DNA of 64,000 nucleotides from GCA-003244245 sp050699515 (GTDB lineage Bacteria; Actinomycetota; Actinomycetes; Mycobacteriales; Pseudonocardiaceae). The stretch spans positions 1-64,000 of the forward strand of contig JBOHFF010000098.1 of the NCBI GenBank assembly GCA_050699515.1. Direction: 5' to 3'. The notes beneath the pieces are model-generated. The model did not search any database. It was not told the DNA's origin and saw nothing but the letters and a program-made list of their open reading frames with translations. The number at the start of each line of letters is the position of its first letter. Position 1 is the first letter of the stretch. Position numbers and translations under genes: made by a program. Positions 1-7,930 of this stretch are shown piece after piece.

Positions 1-619
1 CACCGGGCAGATTGTTGGGCAACGTGTCCAACGAGCGCAACGCGGGAAACCCAGCCGGCAGATCGGGATGCACCAACCCGAACACATGCACCGGTCGCCC
101 CAGATCCCGCAACCGGTGCACCCCCAGGTCAGCGAACTCGACATCCTCCGGTAGCCGGTCCAGGACCAGGTCCCGGGTTGTCCGGGACAGCACGACCTGC
201 CCACCGTGCGCGACCGCCCGCAGTCGCGCGCATCGGTTGACCGCCGGCCCGAAGTAGTTGCTGTCGTCCCGCAGCTGCGCCTCGGCCGTGTGCAGCGCGA
301 TCCGCAATCTCAACGACGCCCCGTCGGGCCACGTCTCCTCGTGGAACGCCCGCTGGATGTCCAAGGCGGCGGCCAGCGCATCCGAGGCTCGAACGAACGC
401 CGCGAAAACGCTGTCGCCCTCACCCTGCTGTACCGGCCGCACCCCGCCGTGCAGCGCGATCGCCGCATCCAGCAGCTCATCGTGGCGGGCCACCGCGAGA
501 CCCATCGCCTCCGGAGCGGACTCCCACAGACGCGTCGAACCCTCGACGTCGGTCAGCATGAACGTCACCGTGCCGACCGGTAGGTGGCAGGTCGCCCGCT
601 CACTACCGTCTGTGTCCAC
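1..619 (-). CDS. Class III adenylate/guanylate cyclase-domain regulator, 3' end outside window
   Basis: This reverse-strand frame runs off the left edge, so only the N-terminal part (about 206 residues) is seen. It opens with a class III nucleotide cyclase core: a VGTVTFMLTDVEGSTRLWE strand, then GEGDSVFAAF, then LRIALHTAEA and NYFGPAVNRCARL. The cyclase domain ends near residue 185 and a linker containing LPNNLPG follows. In actinobacterial relatives that linker leads into a STAND ATPase and often a LuxR-type DNA-binding end; that part is inferred, not seen. The GTG start at 619 has a GGGGAG ribosome site about 8 bases upstream. The domain may sense rather than synthesise nucleotides. It is divergent from the flavoprotein gene. 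Confidence 0.8.
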   Translation of the reverse strand, partial: MDTDGSERATCHLPVGTVTFMLTDVEGSTRLWESAPEAMGLAVARHDELLDAAIALHGGVRPVQQGEGDSVFAAFVRASDALAAALDIQRAFHEETWPDGASLRLRIALHTAEAQLRDDSNYFGPAVNRCARLRAVAHGGQVVLSRTTRDLVLDRLPEDVEFADLGVHRLRDLGRPVHVFGLVHPDLPAGFPALRSLDTLPNNLPG

Positions 620-767
620 CGGGGGCTCTCCCCACCTAAGCGGCCGGCCCATCCGGCCGGGTGCTCGCCGATTGTCCCACCGTCAGGCCGTCAGCGCGTA
701 CGGTTTAACAAGCACCAGCGGGTCAGTACGGACAGATCCGACATCCATCCGATCGTAAGGAGCGCAC

Positions 768-2030
768 GTGACAGCGGTGACCGAGCGGCCTGGCCACGTT
801 GCGATCCTCGGCGCCGGACCGATCGGCCTGGATGCCGCGCTGGCCTTCCTCGACGACGGTTGGTCGGTCACCGTGTACGAGGCCGGTGCGTCGGTGGCCG
901 CCAACGTGACGGCGTGGAGCCACATCCGGTTGTTCACGCCGTGGTCGATGAACACCTCGGCGCGCATGCGGGCCCATCTGGAGGCCGCCGGCCTCGCCCA
1001 GCCAGAACCCGCCGACTACTGCCCGACCGGCGCCGAGTTCGCCGAGCAGCTCCTGCAGCCCCTGGCGGAACTGCCCGAGCTGGCCGCCGCCATTCGCCGG
1101 GGGACCCGGGTGCTCGCCCTCGCCCGGAAGGGCCTGCTCAAGCACGAGGAGATCGGCACTGCGCAGCGCGGTTCGCGCCCCTTCCGGTTGCTCATCGCCG
1201 GCCCGGACGGCGTCGAACGGGTAGCGCAGGCGGACCTGCTGCTGGACTGCACCGGCAGCTACGACCAGGCCAACGTGCTCGGCGACGGTGGGATCCCCGC
1301 TCCCGGAGAGCTGGCGCTGGCTGATCGGATCACCCGCCGGATCCCCGATGTCGCCCGCGACGCGCCGGGATGGGCGGATGCGCGGATCCTGCTGGTCGGC
1401 GCGGGCAAGTCAGCCCAGACCGCGGCGCGTGACCTCGCCGCGCTGGTGGCCGAACGGCCCGGCACCAGCGTGATGTGGGCGGTGCGGGCGGCGGACCCGG
1501 ACTGGGGTGAGGTTCCCGACGATCCCCTGCCTCAGCGCCAAGAGCTGGTCGAGGTCGCCCAGCGCCTGCGCTCCGGCGCGGTACCCGGTGTGCAGGTCCG
1601 CACCGGCGTAGTGGTGGACGCACTGCGCGCCTCAGCCGACGGTGTGGTCGTCACGTTGCGGTCCGCCACCGGTGACGTCGAGGAGATCGCCGTAGACCGC
1701 ATCGTCGCGTTGACGGGTTTCCTGGGTGACACCTCGCTGTACCGGCAGCTCCAGGTGCACGAGTGCTACGCCACCGCCGCCCCGATGAACCTCTCGGCCG
1801 CGCTGCTGGGCGCGGCGGGCGATGGCCCGGCGGACTGCCTGGCGCAGGCCTCGCACGGGGTCGACGTGCTCCGGGTACCGGAGCCGAACTTCTTCGTGCT
1901 GGGCATGAAATCCTACGGCCGCAACAGCACCTTCCTGCTGCGCGTCGGCTACGACCAGGTCGACGAGGTAGCCAGGGCCTACTCGCAGGTCAGGCCTGCC
2001 GCCATCGTAGCGTCCCCGCCAGTCCCATGA
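768..2030 (+). CDS. FAD-dependent oxidoreductase (flavin monooxygenase-like)
   Basis: The 420-residue protein has two Rossmann dinucleotide sites: VAILGAGPIGLDAAL at about residues 10-24 for FAD, and ILLVGAGKSAQTAA at about 208-221, the usual place for NADPH in two-dinucleotide flavoproteins. Between them is a conserved LLLDCTGSYDQ segment. The C-terminus holds PEPNFFVLGMKSYGRNSTFLL, the region that closes over FAD. The GTG start follows a GTAAGGAG ribosome site. No partner indicates a substrate. The 3' end overlaps the convergent glycosylase gene by 52 bases. A class B monooxygenase or a related NAD(P)-binding flavoprotein are both possible. Confidence 0.8.
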   Translation: MTAVTERPGHVAILGAGPIGLDAALAFLDDGWSVTVYEAGASVAANVTAWSHIRLFTPWSMNTSARMRAHLEAAGLAQPEPADYCPTGAEFAEQLLQPLAELPELAAAIRRGTRVLALARKGLLKHEEIGTAQRGSRPFRLLIAGPDGVERVAQADLLLDCTGSYDQANVLGDGGIPAPGELALADRITRRIPDVARDAPGWADARILLVGAGKSAQTAARDLAALVAERPGTSVMWAVRAADPDWGEVPDDPLPQRQELVEVAQRLRSGAVPGVQVRTGVVVDALRASADGVVVTLRSATGDVEEIAVDRIVALTGFLGDTSLYRQLQVHECYATAAPMNLSAALLGAAGDGPADCLAQASHGVDVLRVPEPNFFVLGMKSYGRNSTFLLRVGYDQVDEVARAYSQVRPAAIVASPPVP

Positions 2031-2974
2031 TCGACTGGACCGATCAACTCAACCACTGTCCGCTCCCGGTACACATCCTCGATAACGTACAAACCGGCAA
2101 GCCCTTCGTAGCCGGGGAACAGCCGGGTCATCTCGGCCATGACGACCTCAGGCTCCGCGTTGTCCATGCCAAGGAAGCGCTTGGCGAGCAGCTTGCGGTT
2201 CCACACGTCCAACCCGAGTGCTGACGGGTCGCGGACCGCATGGCCCGCGATGATCGCCGCCGTGTACGGCCCTACCCCCTTGATCGTCTGGAATTCGGTC
2301 ATCAGCTCGACCTTGCCGGCGTGGTCGACATCGTCCGGATCGTGCATTGCAAAGAACTCGGCAAAGCGGCCGATGTACTTCGCCCGGTAGCCGAGCCGGT
2401 CACGCACACGGAAGGTGGCCTCGTCCACTCCCGTGATCTCTTCCGGGGTGAAGAATGCCTTGAGCCTCACGCCGTCGAACTCGACCACATGACCGTAGTG
2501 ATCGAGCAGGTTGGTCATCATCTGGGTGGTTCGGGCCACTGTGGCGTTCTGGAGGAGCAGCGAGATGATGGCAATCTCGAACAGGTTTTCGGGGCAGCTC
2601 TGCCGCATTCCGGAAAGCAGCCTCAGCGGCTCCCGCATCGGCAGTACCCGCTCGGCGTGGGCGAGGAACACCGAAATGTTCTCATTCAGCCCGTAGGATT
2701 GGATCAACCGCGCTGTCAGGCGTTTCCGGTCGGCTTCCTGCCACGGTCGGTCGCCGTAAACTTTGGCGCGCAGGGTACCAGCGCCGTTCATCGTCATCAC
2801 CACGCCGCACAGCAACTCGCCCACGCGAAACGTCCGCCAGCTCGCCTCCTGGCTGTGCTGTTCGAGGCCAGTGGCGAAGTGCGACGGCTTCCAGAGGGTG
2901 TAGCGGAAGTTGAACGGCTGCGTGACCGGCAGAACCAGCGTGTCCAGGTGAGCCAGAGCACGGGTATCGGGCAT
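1979..2974 (-). CDS. HhH-GPD base-excision DNA glycosylase (AlkA/OGG-like)
   Basis: About 331 residues. The helix-hairpin-helix GPD core is clear: IKGVGPYTAAIIAGHAV, followed by LGLDVWNRKLL, whose Asp takes the position of the conserved catalytic Asp. Upstream is the helical segment with ENLFEIAIISLLLQNATVA, where the family often carries its substrate-recognition helices. An N-terminal beta domain resembling that of AlkA or OGG1 is likely (QPFNFRYTLWKPSHF). It should excise damaged bases, but the substrate cannot be told. I chose ATG at 2974 because GGAAAGG lies 8 bases upstream; the frame stays open a further 102 codons without such a site. Confidence 0.75.
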   Translation of the reverse strand: MPDTRALAHLDTLVLPVTQPFNFRYTLWKPSHFATGLEQHSQEASWRTFRVGELLCGVVMTMNGAGTLRAKVYGDRPWQEADRKRLTARLIQSYGLNENISVFLAHAERVLPMREPLRLLSGMRQSCPENLFEIAIISLLLQNATVARTTQMMTNLLDHYGHVVEFDGVRLKAFFTPEEITGVDEATFRVRDRLGYRAKYIGRFAEFFAMHDPDDVDHAGKVELMTEFQTIKGVGPYTAAIIAGHAVRDPSALGLDVWNRKLLAKRFLGMDNAEPEVVMAEMTRLFPGYEGLAGLYVIEDVYRERTVVELIGPVDHGTGGDATMAAGLTCE

Positions 2975-3280
2975 CTGCTTACCTTTCCGGGTTACGGCCG
3001 CGCGTCGAACGCAGCCGCGAGTCGTCGTTGCGCGCACCAGCAGCCACCGTCTCGAAGTGAGGCCGCCGTCGTCGGTGTGCTCGACTTCAGAGTTCGACTT
3101 GAGGGTAAGGCGCAGCAGCTCATCGCGGCCAGCCGGTAGAGCATGCAGCACCACACGAGTCTCACCCTCGCCGTGCGCATCCATCTCTTCCGACCACCAG
3201 GCTTGTCGGTGGAACTCCTGGCCTTTGGGGTAGGAGAAGCGAAGGTCAGTCAACGCCAGATGGTCAACGAGGTGGTTCAC
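2975..3280 (-). other. Open frame continuing upstream of the glycosylase
   Basis: The glycosylase frame remains open for 102 codons above its well-supported ATG. A GTG at 3280 sits directly on an AGGAG with no spacer, inside the perfect 15-base dyad GAGGTGAACCACCTC. The encoded segment has protein-like composition (LTDLRFSYPKG, RDELLRLTLKSNSEVEH) but no family I recognise. It could be a true N-terminal extension, the remains of a small upstream gene fused in frame, or chance. I see no other gene between here and the regulator at 3383. Confidence 0.3.
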
Positions 3281-3382
3281 CTCCTCGCAAAATCGATAGC
3301 GGCGCTCTCTCAGCCTGCCTTGACGGCACCGCTGTTGAGTCGGCAGTCCGAGCCCAAGATCGGTGTGATCGCCAGTGGCGGG

Positions 3383-4705
3383 TCAGACCCGGGTGGTGGC
3401 GACTAGGTGGGCTGTGCGGGCGAGGTCGCGATAGTCGCTGCGGGGGCGGGCTTGCAGCGCGGTGACCAGTGGTTCGAGGTTTCGGCGGGCACGTGCTGAG
3501 CTGAGCTTCATGGTGCCGGTGATCGCCTCGTGAGCCAGCCACAACCCGTCGGACTCACCGGCTTGGACGTGGATAGTGGCCAGCAGGATGCTGGCTCTCG
3601 TGCGCCCGCGCTGAGCACCGCGGCACTCCCAGAGCCGGACTGACGCGGCGGCGAACGGCTCCGCCGCGTCCAGCCGCCCGCGTTCCAGCTCCAGCCGTGC
3701 AGCCACCATGTCCAGGTCACCATCGATCGCGGTGGGTGTGGGCTGCCACAGCTCGCGGGATTCCGCCAGCGCGACATCGGCGGCGTCTAGGTACCCGAGC
3801 CGGTCAAGGGCGGTAGCAGAGTCAGCCAACGCGCAGGCCTCCAGCGCGGTCCGGGAACCTGCCCCGAGGACTGCTCGCTGGCCGTCTTGTTCGATATCCA
3901 GAGCTTTCATCTGCCCATATTGGAGTACCTTGAGCCCATCATTAGGGTGACCGTGCTCCATGTGGGCCAGCCCGGTGTAGTTCAAGGCGAGGGTCTGACA
4001 GTAGGCGTCGCCAGACTTGCTGGCCAGCTCCAAGGCGTGGTTGTAGTGATACATGGCCCGGTCATACAGCCCGGCGTCGAACGCTTCCCAACCGGCTTGG
4101 ATGTGCATCTCCGCCACCGCCGTCATTAAAGCCTGCTTGACCGGCTCCGCACCCGACACCTCCAGCAAGTCACTGGCCCAGGCGGCCGCCGCGCTGCTCA
4201 CCTGCGGATCGGCCCCGTAGGTACGGCCGGCCTCGCCAAGCCGCTGGGTGAGATCGCGTACCTTCACCACGTGCAGCCCCAGGATCCGCTCCGGCGGCGG
4301 CACCGGCGACGGGCCAGCCAACTCACCGATTCCCAGCAAGGGCCTGCCCACCACGACCATCCCCGCGGTGGCGAGTAAGGCGCGACGACGCATCTCCTCG
4401 ACAACCTCCCTTGGCAGATCCTCGGCATTCTCAGGGTAGGCGCCGAAGGACAGACCCATCCATTCACGCGGGATACCCAGACCCTCCGCGATGCGCACCA
4501 GCACCCGGTAGTCATGGACCTCGCGCCCGTTGGCGATCTCGGACACCTCCGACTGGGACTGGCCAGTCAGCGCCGCGATCCGCCGTTGACCAACGCCCGC
4601 GTGCCGAAGCGCTCGGTACACCGCGCCGATGTCGTGACCGGCCAGCGCCGCGCGCAGGTCCTCGCGCTCGAACACCGCCGGATCGATAGGTTCCACCACG
4701 CTCAT
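3383..4705 (-). CDS. XRE-family regulator with TPR-like C-terminal domain
   Basis: The 440-residue protein starts with a helix-turn-helix of the XRE type at about residues 35-70 (VGQRRIAALTGQSQSEVSEI). A hydrophobic segment with LLATAGMVVVGRPLLG follows, typical of this actinobacterial class. The rest is a helical repeat region rich in alanine and leucine (YHYNHALELASKSGD, LNYTGLAHMEHG), resembling TPRs. Such proteins are common in actinomycetes and often sit beside small accessory genes. The ATG start is preceded by GAGGAG. Its C-terminal motif HLVATTRV recurs in the decayed remnant ending at 41112, so that remnant belongs to the same family. Confidence 0.8.
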   Translation of the reverse strand: MSVVEPIDPAVFEREDLRAALAGHDIGAVYRALRHAGVGQRRIAALTGQSQSEVSEIANGREVHDYRVLVRIAEGLGIPREWMGLSFGAYPENAEDLPREVVEEMRRRALLATAGMVVVGRPLLGIGELAGPSPVPPPERILGLHVVKVRDLTQRLGEAGRTYGADPQVSSAAAAWASDLLEVSGAEPVKQALMTAVAEMHIQAGWEAFDAGLYDRAMYHYNHALELASKSGDAYCQTLALNYTGLAHMEHGHPNDGLKVLQYGQMKALDIEQDGQRAVLGAGSRTALEACALADSATALDRLGYLDAADVALAESRELWQPTPTAIDGDLDMVAARLELERGRLDAAEPFAAASVRLWECRGAQRGRTRASILLATIHVQAGESDGLWLAHEAITGTMKLSSARARRNLEPLVTALQARPRSDYRDLARTAHLVATTRV

Positions 4706-4800
4706 CGCTCTCCTCGATCACTGACCTGCGGGCACTCTAACGCCACCAGCAACCTGATGATCAACCCGGATCAGCGAGCTCGGTAGCGGTTGCCCTCCCA

Positions 4801-4970
4801 GGCTCAGACGGCGCAGTTGTAGATCAGTGGAGGGATCCGTCGCGCTGGCGAAGGTGCAGGAACAGCTCCACCGCGCGCCGCTTGGCCTCGGCCATGCTGA
4901 TCTCGGGGCCGGCCAGCAGCATGTCCGGAGAGGTGTCGAAATCAGCGCCGGCGGGATGCCACTGCCACTG
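4801..4970 (-). pseudogene. Duplicated 3' end of the phosphoesterase/radical SAM gene
   Basis: About 170 bases repeat the last 55 or so codons of the gene at 6062-7738, in the same orientation, including the stop codon region (GCTCAGACGGCGCAGTTGTAG on the plus strand). The match is roughly 90 percent, with a one-base indel that breaks the reading frame, so this copy cannot be a functional tail. It lies 1.26 kb left of the genuine end, on the other side of the GNAT gene. The pair of copies therefore flanks that gene as direct repeats. Confidence 0.85.
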
Positions 4971-5088
4971 CTTTCCCGCTCGAAGGAACCCTCACTCACT
5001 GGCCGCTGTGCGGCGACTTCCACGCTAGCGTAGCCAAACCTTGAAAGAGTGAGGAGTCACGATCATCAGTTCGACAAGACACCTGGTC

Positions 5089-5955
5089 GTGCGCCCATAT
5101 GCGGCTGCGGATGAAGCCGGTGTTCTAGAGTTGGTCAACGCTGACCGATTGCCCGGTCAACCCCGGACGACGCCGACCATGCTCGTTGAGGCCCTGGCCG
5201 GACGTTCACCGGTGGACAGTGGTTGGTGGGCCGAGCTGGACATCCCCCGCACCGACGTCGTGACCGTTCCCACTGGTCAGGTGGTCGGTGTCGTCTCCTA
5301 TGCCACTCGTCCCCACGACCTGGCTGGGCTCATCTTGTGGATGCATTGCCGCGAGCAGAACCGGCACGCCGAGGACCGGACAGTCGCCGACGCTCTCATC
5401 GCACACACGCTCGCCGGGCTTGAGGCGCGTCCGGTGTATGCGTTCGAGTTCGCCTCCGCGCTCACCCTCGGATTGGAGGGACTGCCGGTGCGTCATCGCT
5501 CGGTGACCCGCGAGGCGCTCGAGACTGCTGGCTTCTCGGGGAGGGACCTTTGGCGTTACATCCACCGGCGGCTGGATGCTCCCCTGCCGGACCAGGCATC
5601 TCCGCTCACCGAGATCTCTTCGAGCACAGACCCGACCGGGTGGCAGCTGACCTTGCGTGATCCTGGCGGGACGGTATCGGGTGAGGCGATCATCGGAGAG
5701 CCGGTCGACGGGATCGGCGTGCTGTGGTGGATCACCATTGCACCGCACGCCCGCCGCCGTGGCCTGGGCAGAGCGCTACTGAACCAGTGCTGTGCCCACC
5801 TAGCGACCAACGGCGCCCGCGAAATGATCGCCTACGTCGATGACAATGCTCCACCGGGCGATACCGAGCGCGATCGCACGGCAGCCAACCGGCTCTATGA
5901 CCAAACCGGCTTCGCCGAAATCGACAGGCTCCACAGCTTCCTCCATCGTCCCTGA
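5089..5955 (+). CDS. GNAT-family N-acetyltransferase
   Basis: 288 residues from GTG 5089. The acetyl-CoA binding motif A is clear near the C-terminus: ITIAPHARRRGLGRALL, with the R-x-x-G-x-G pyrophosphate loop, followed by MIAYVDDNAPPG and the closing NRLYDQTGFAEI strand. The N-terminal half may be a second, degenerate GNAT fold. The start is uncertain: the conserved first strand (LVVRPYAAADE) begins before this GTG, and a strong GAGGAG at 5051-5056 is spaced for an ATC codon at 5062. The gene lies between two copies of the neighbouring radical SAM gene's 3' end, which suggests an inserted module. Substrate unknown. Confidence 0.75.
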   Translation: MRPYAAADEAGVLELVNADRLPGQPRTTPTMLVEALAGRSPVDSGWWAELDIPRTDVVTVPTGQVVGVVSYATRPHDLAGLILWMHCREQNRHAEDRTVADALIAHTLAGLEARPVYAFEFASALTLGLEGLPVRHRSVTREALETAGFSGRDLWRYIHRRLDAPLPDQASPLTEISSSTDPTGWQLTLRDPGGTVSGEAIIGEPVDGIGVLWWITIAPHARRRGLGRALLNQCCAHLATNGAREMIAYVDDNAPPGDTERDRTAANRLYDQTGFAEIDRLHSFLHRP

Positions 5956-6058
5956 CTATTCGCCTCAGCCGATGGCTGCACCTGCCTGCTCGGCTCCGGC
6001 CAGCCAACGTTCGATTTCGGCGATGATCAGGCGCTGCGTGGGCCAGAACGGCAAGACT

Positions 6059-6229
6059 GGCTCAGACGGCGCAGTTGTAGATCAGGGGGAGGGAGCCGTC
6101 GCGCTGGCGCAGCGTCAGGAACAGCTCCACCGCGCGTCGCTTGGCCTCCGCCATGCCGATCTCGGGCCAGGCCAGCAGCATGTCCGGAGAGGTGTCGAAA
6201 TCGGCGCCGGCGGGGTGCCAGTGCCAGCC
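6059..6229. repeat. Right copy of the direct duplication flanking the GNAT gene
   Basis: This is the intact parent sequence, forming the last codons of the phosphoesterase/radical SAM gene. Its partner is at 4801-4970. Both copies begin with GGCTCAGACGGCGCAG and diverge after the GTGCCA-rich stretch. Differences are scattered substitutions and one indel, so the duplication is not recent. Confidence 0.85.
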
Positions 6230-7738
6230 GTCGGTGGTGACGGTGAGCTCGGGCACGGTGTTGTCGGTGTCGATGGCCACCCCGTCGGCGGAATGTCCCC
6301 GCTTGACCAGCGGGCGCACCGCGAAGTCCGCGCCACGAATCCCTTTAGCGGCCAGCAGTGCCCGCAGCGGCTCGATCTCGGCGCCGTTGTGCGCCGTCTC
6401 GGTCATCCCGACCCGCACCGGCAGGCCCAGCGATAGCGCCACGTCCAGGCCCGCCATCGCCTTCGCCCACGCGCCGGTCCCCCGGTTGGCGTCGTGAAAA
6501 GACGGCTGCGCACCGTCCAGCGAGGTCTGCAGGATCAGCCGCGGCCGGCCCGCCAGGCGCTCCAGCTGGGTGCGCCGGGCGCCCTGGTAGAGCATCGCGT
6601 TGGTCAAGCAGACGACGTCGAGCCGCTCGGTGGCGTAGAGCAGCATCTCGACGAGGTCACGCTCGAGGAACGGCTCACCGCCGGTGACGTACAACTCGGT
6701 GAAGCCCTCCAGCACCGCGTCGTCGACCAGCTCGCGGAACCGGGGCAGGCCCAGTGAGCGGCGCCGGGCCTGCGGGGAGGACGCGACGGAGCAGTAGGCG
6801 CAGGCCAGGTTGCAGTGGAAGTTGGTGTAGACCCACAACCGGGGCGGGAACAGCGCCGAGCCGAACAGCGGCAGCACCGGGACGCCGTCGTCGGGAATCT
6901 CCGGGGCCGAGCCCCAGGACACCTGCTCACCGGCGAACTCGGGCATCGCTGATTTGTAGAGCTGGAAGCGACCCCGGGAGCGCTCCGCCGGGGGCACGAT
7001 CTCCAGGCAGGTAGTCCACCACCCGGTCTCCACAGTCTGGGTGAACGCCTCGGGCAACCCGGCCTTACGCATCGACGCGGCGTGCGCTTGCCAGTCGTAG
7101 TCCAGCGCGACCAGCTCCGCGCCGGCCTGGCCGTCGGTGATGTCGAGCAGGGCGTACCAGACGTGCTGAGCGCCGTCGTTGGCCGGCCGGCCCAGCACTC
7201 CGACGTTGATCACCAGGCTGTTTTCGAAACGCCTGATCCAGGGCAGCCCGGAGTGCGTGCAGCAGATCACGTCCGCGCCGGATTCCGCGATCCGCAGCTG
7301 GTGCAGCTCATCGGGCAGCGACTCCCACCAGAAGTCGTTGACGGCCAGCGGCGAGCCGTGCACCAGGTGCAGCGCCATTCCCTCGACGCTCTCCCGGTGC
7401 TCGGTGGGCAGGGTGCGCATCCAGGCCGCGAACTCCGCGGAGGTGTGCCGCAGGGTGTAGTCGTAGGCGATCGCGGCGAAGGCATTGTCCTCGTCGTCGG
7501 CGTACCCGCAGCCGCAGTCCGGGTCACCCCGGCCGATGGCGAGCTCGTAGTTCCCGGCGAGGCACTCGATGCCGCCCTCGATCAGCAACGGCCAGATCGC
7601 CTCCGGCTCAGCCCCGTAGGCGCCGAGATCGCCCAGGCACCACAGCCGCTCGGCACCGCGGGCCCGCGCATCGCGTATGAAAGCGCGTAACGCGTATGGA
7701 TTGGAGTAGGGCCCACCGCACAGCGCCAACCTCGTCAT
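6062..7738 (-). CDS. Calcineurin-like phosphoesterase / radical SAM fusion protein
   Basis: 558 residues with two domains. Residues 1 to about 210 look like a YfcE-type metallophosphoesterase: LWCLGDLGAYG, CLAGNYE, HLVHGSP and CCTHSGLPW match its motif spacing. The usual D-x-H (here in GGPYSNPY) and GNHD (here GNYE) ligands are altered, so metal binding may be changed or lost. From about residue 295 a radical SAM domain follows, with the 4Fe-4S motif CNLACAYC near residues 308-315 and the SAM-binding TGGEPFL. No SPASM-type Cys cluster is obvious. ATG 7738 has AAGGGGG about 10 bases upstream. It is divergent from a second radical SAM gene. Product unknown. Confidence 0.8.
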   Translation of the reverse strand: MTRLALCGGPYSNPYALRAFIRDARARGAERLWCLGDLGAYGAEPEAIWPLLIEGGIECLAGNYELAIGRGDPDCGCGYADDEDNAFAAIAYDYTLRHTSAEFAAWMRTLPTEHRESVEGMALHLVHGSPLAVNDFWWESLPDELHQLRIAESGADVICCTHSGLPWIRRFENSLVINVGVLGRPANDGAQHVWYALLDITDGQAGAELVALDYDWQAHAASMRKAGLPEAFTQTVETGWWTTCLEIVPPAERSRGRFQLYKSAMPEFAGEQVSWGSAPEIPDDGVPVLPLFGSALFPPRLWVYTNFHCNLACAYCSVASSPQARRRSLGLPRFRELVDDAVLEGFTELYVTGGEPFLERDLVEMLLYATERLDVVCLTNAMLYQGARRTQLERLAGRPRLILQTSLDGAQPSFHDANRGTGAWAKAMAGLDVALSLGLPVRVGMTETAHNGAEIEPLRALLAAKGIRGADFAVRPLVKRGHSADGVAIDTDNTVPELTVTTDGWHWHPAGADFDTSPDMLLAWPEIGMAEAKRRAVELFLTLRQRDGSLPLIYNCAV

Positions 7739-7930
7739 CGAAGTCTCGCCCCCTTGGCTCGCTACGGTCCCGTGTGCGTGTGTTCTGACCCGGTCGGCGA
7801 ACCGGTTCGGCTCGATCAGCGAAAACCTTGGGGTGAGCCGGCGCAGAGGTAGCCTAATCGTCGGGCCCGACAGCATCTTGCGCCCTCAGGAACCGCACGG
7901 CTATCGGCCAAGGCCGGGAGGGACGTCGCC

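Noticed and set aside
4971..6058. Transposon carrying the GNAT gene
   Set aside because: No transposase, no terminal inverted repeats and no short target duplication; the flanks are long, diverged direct copies of core sequence.
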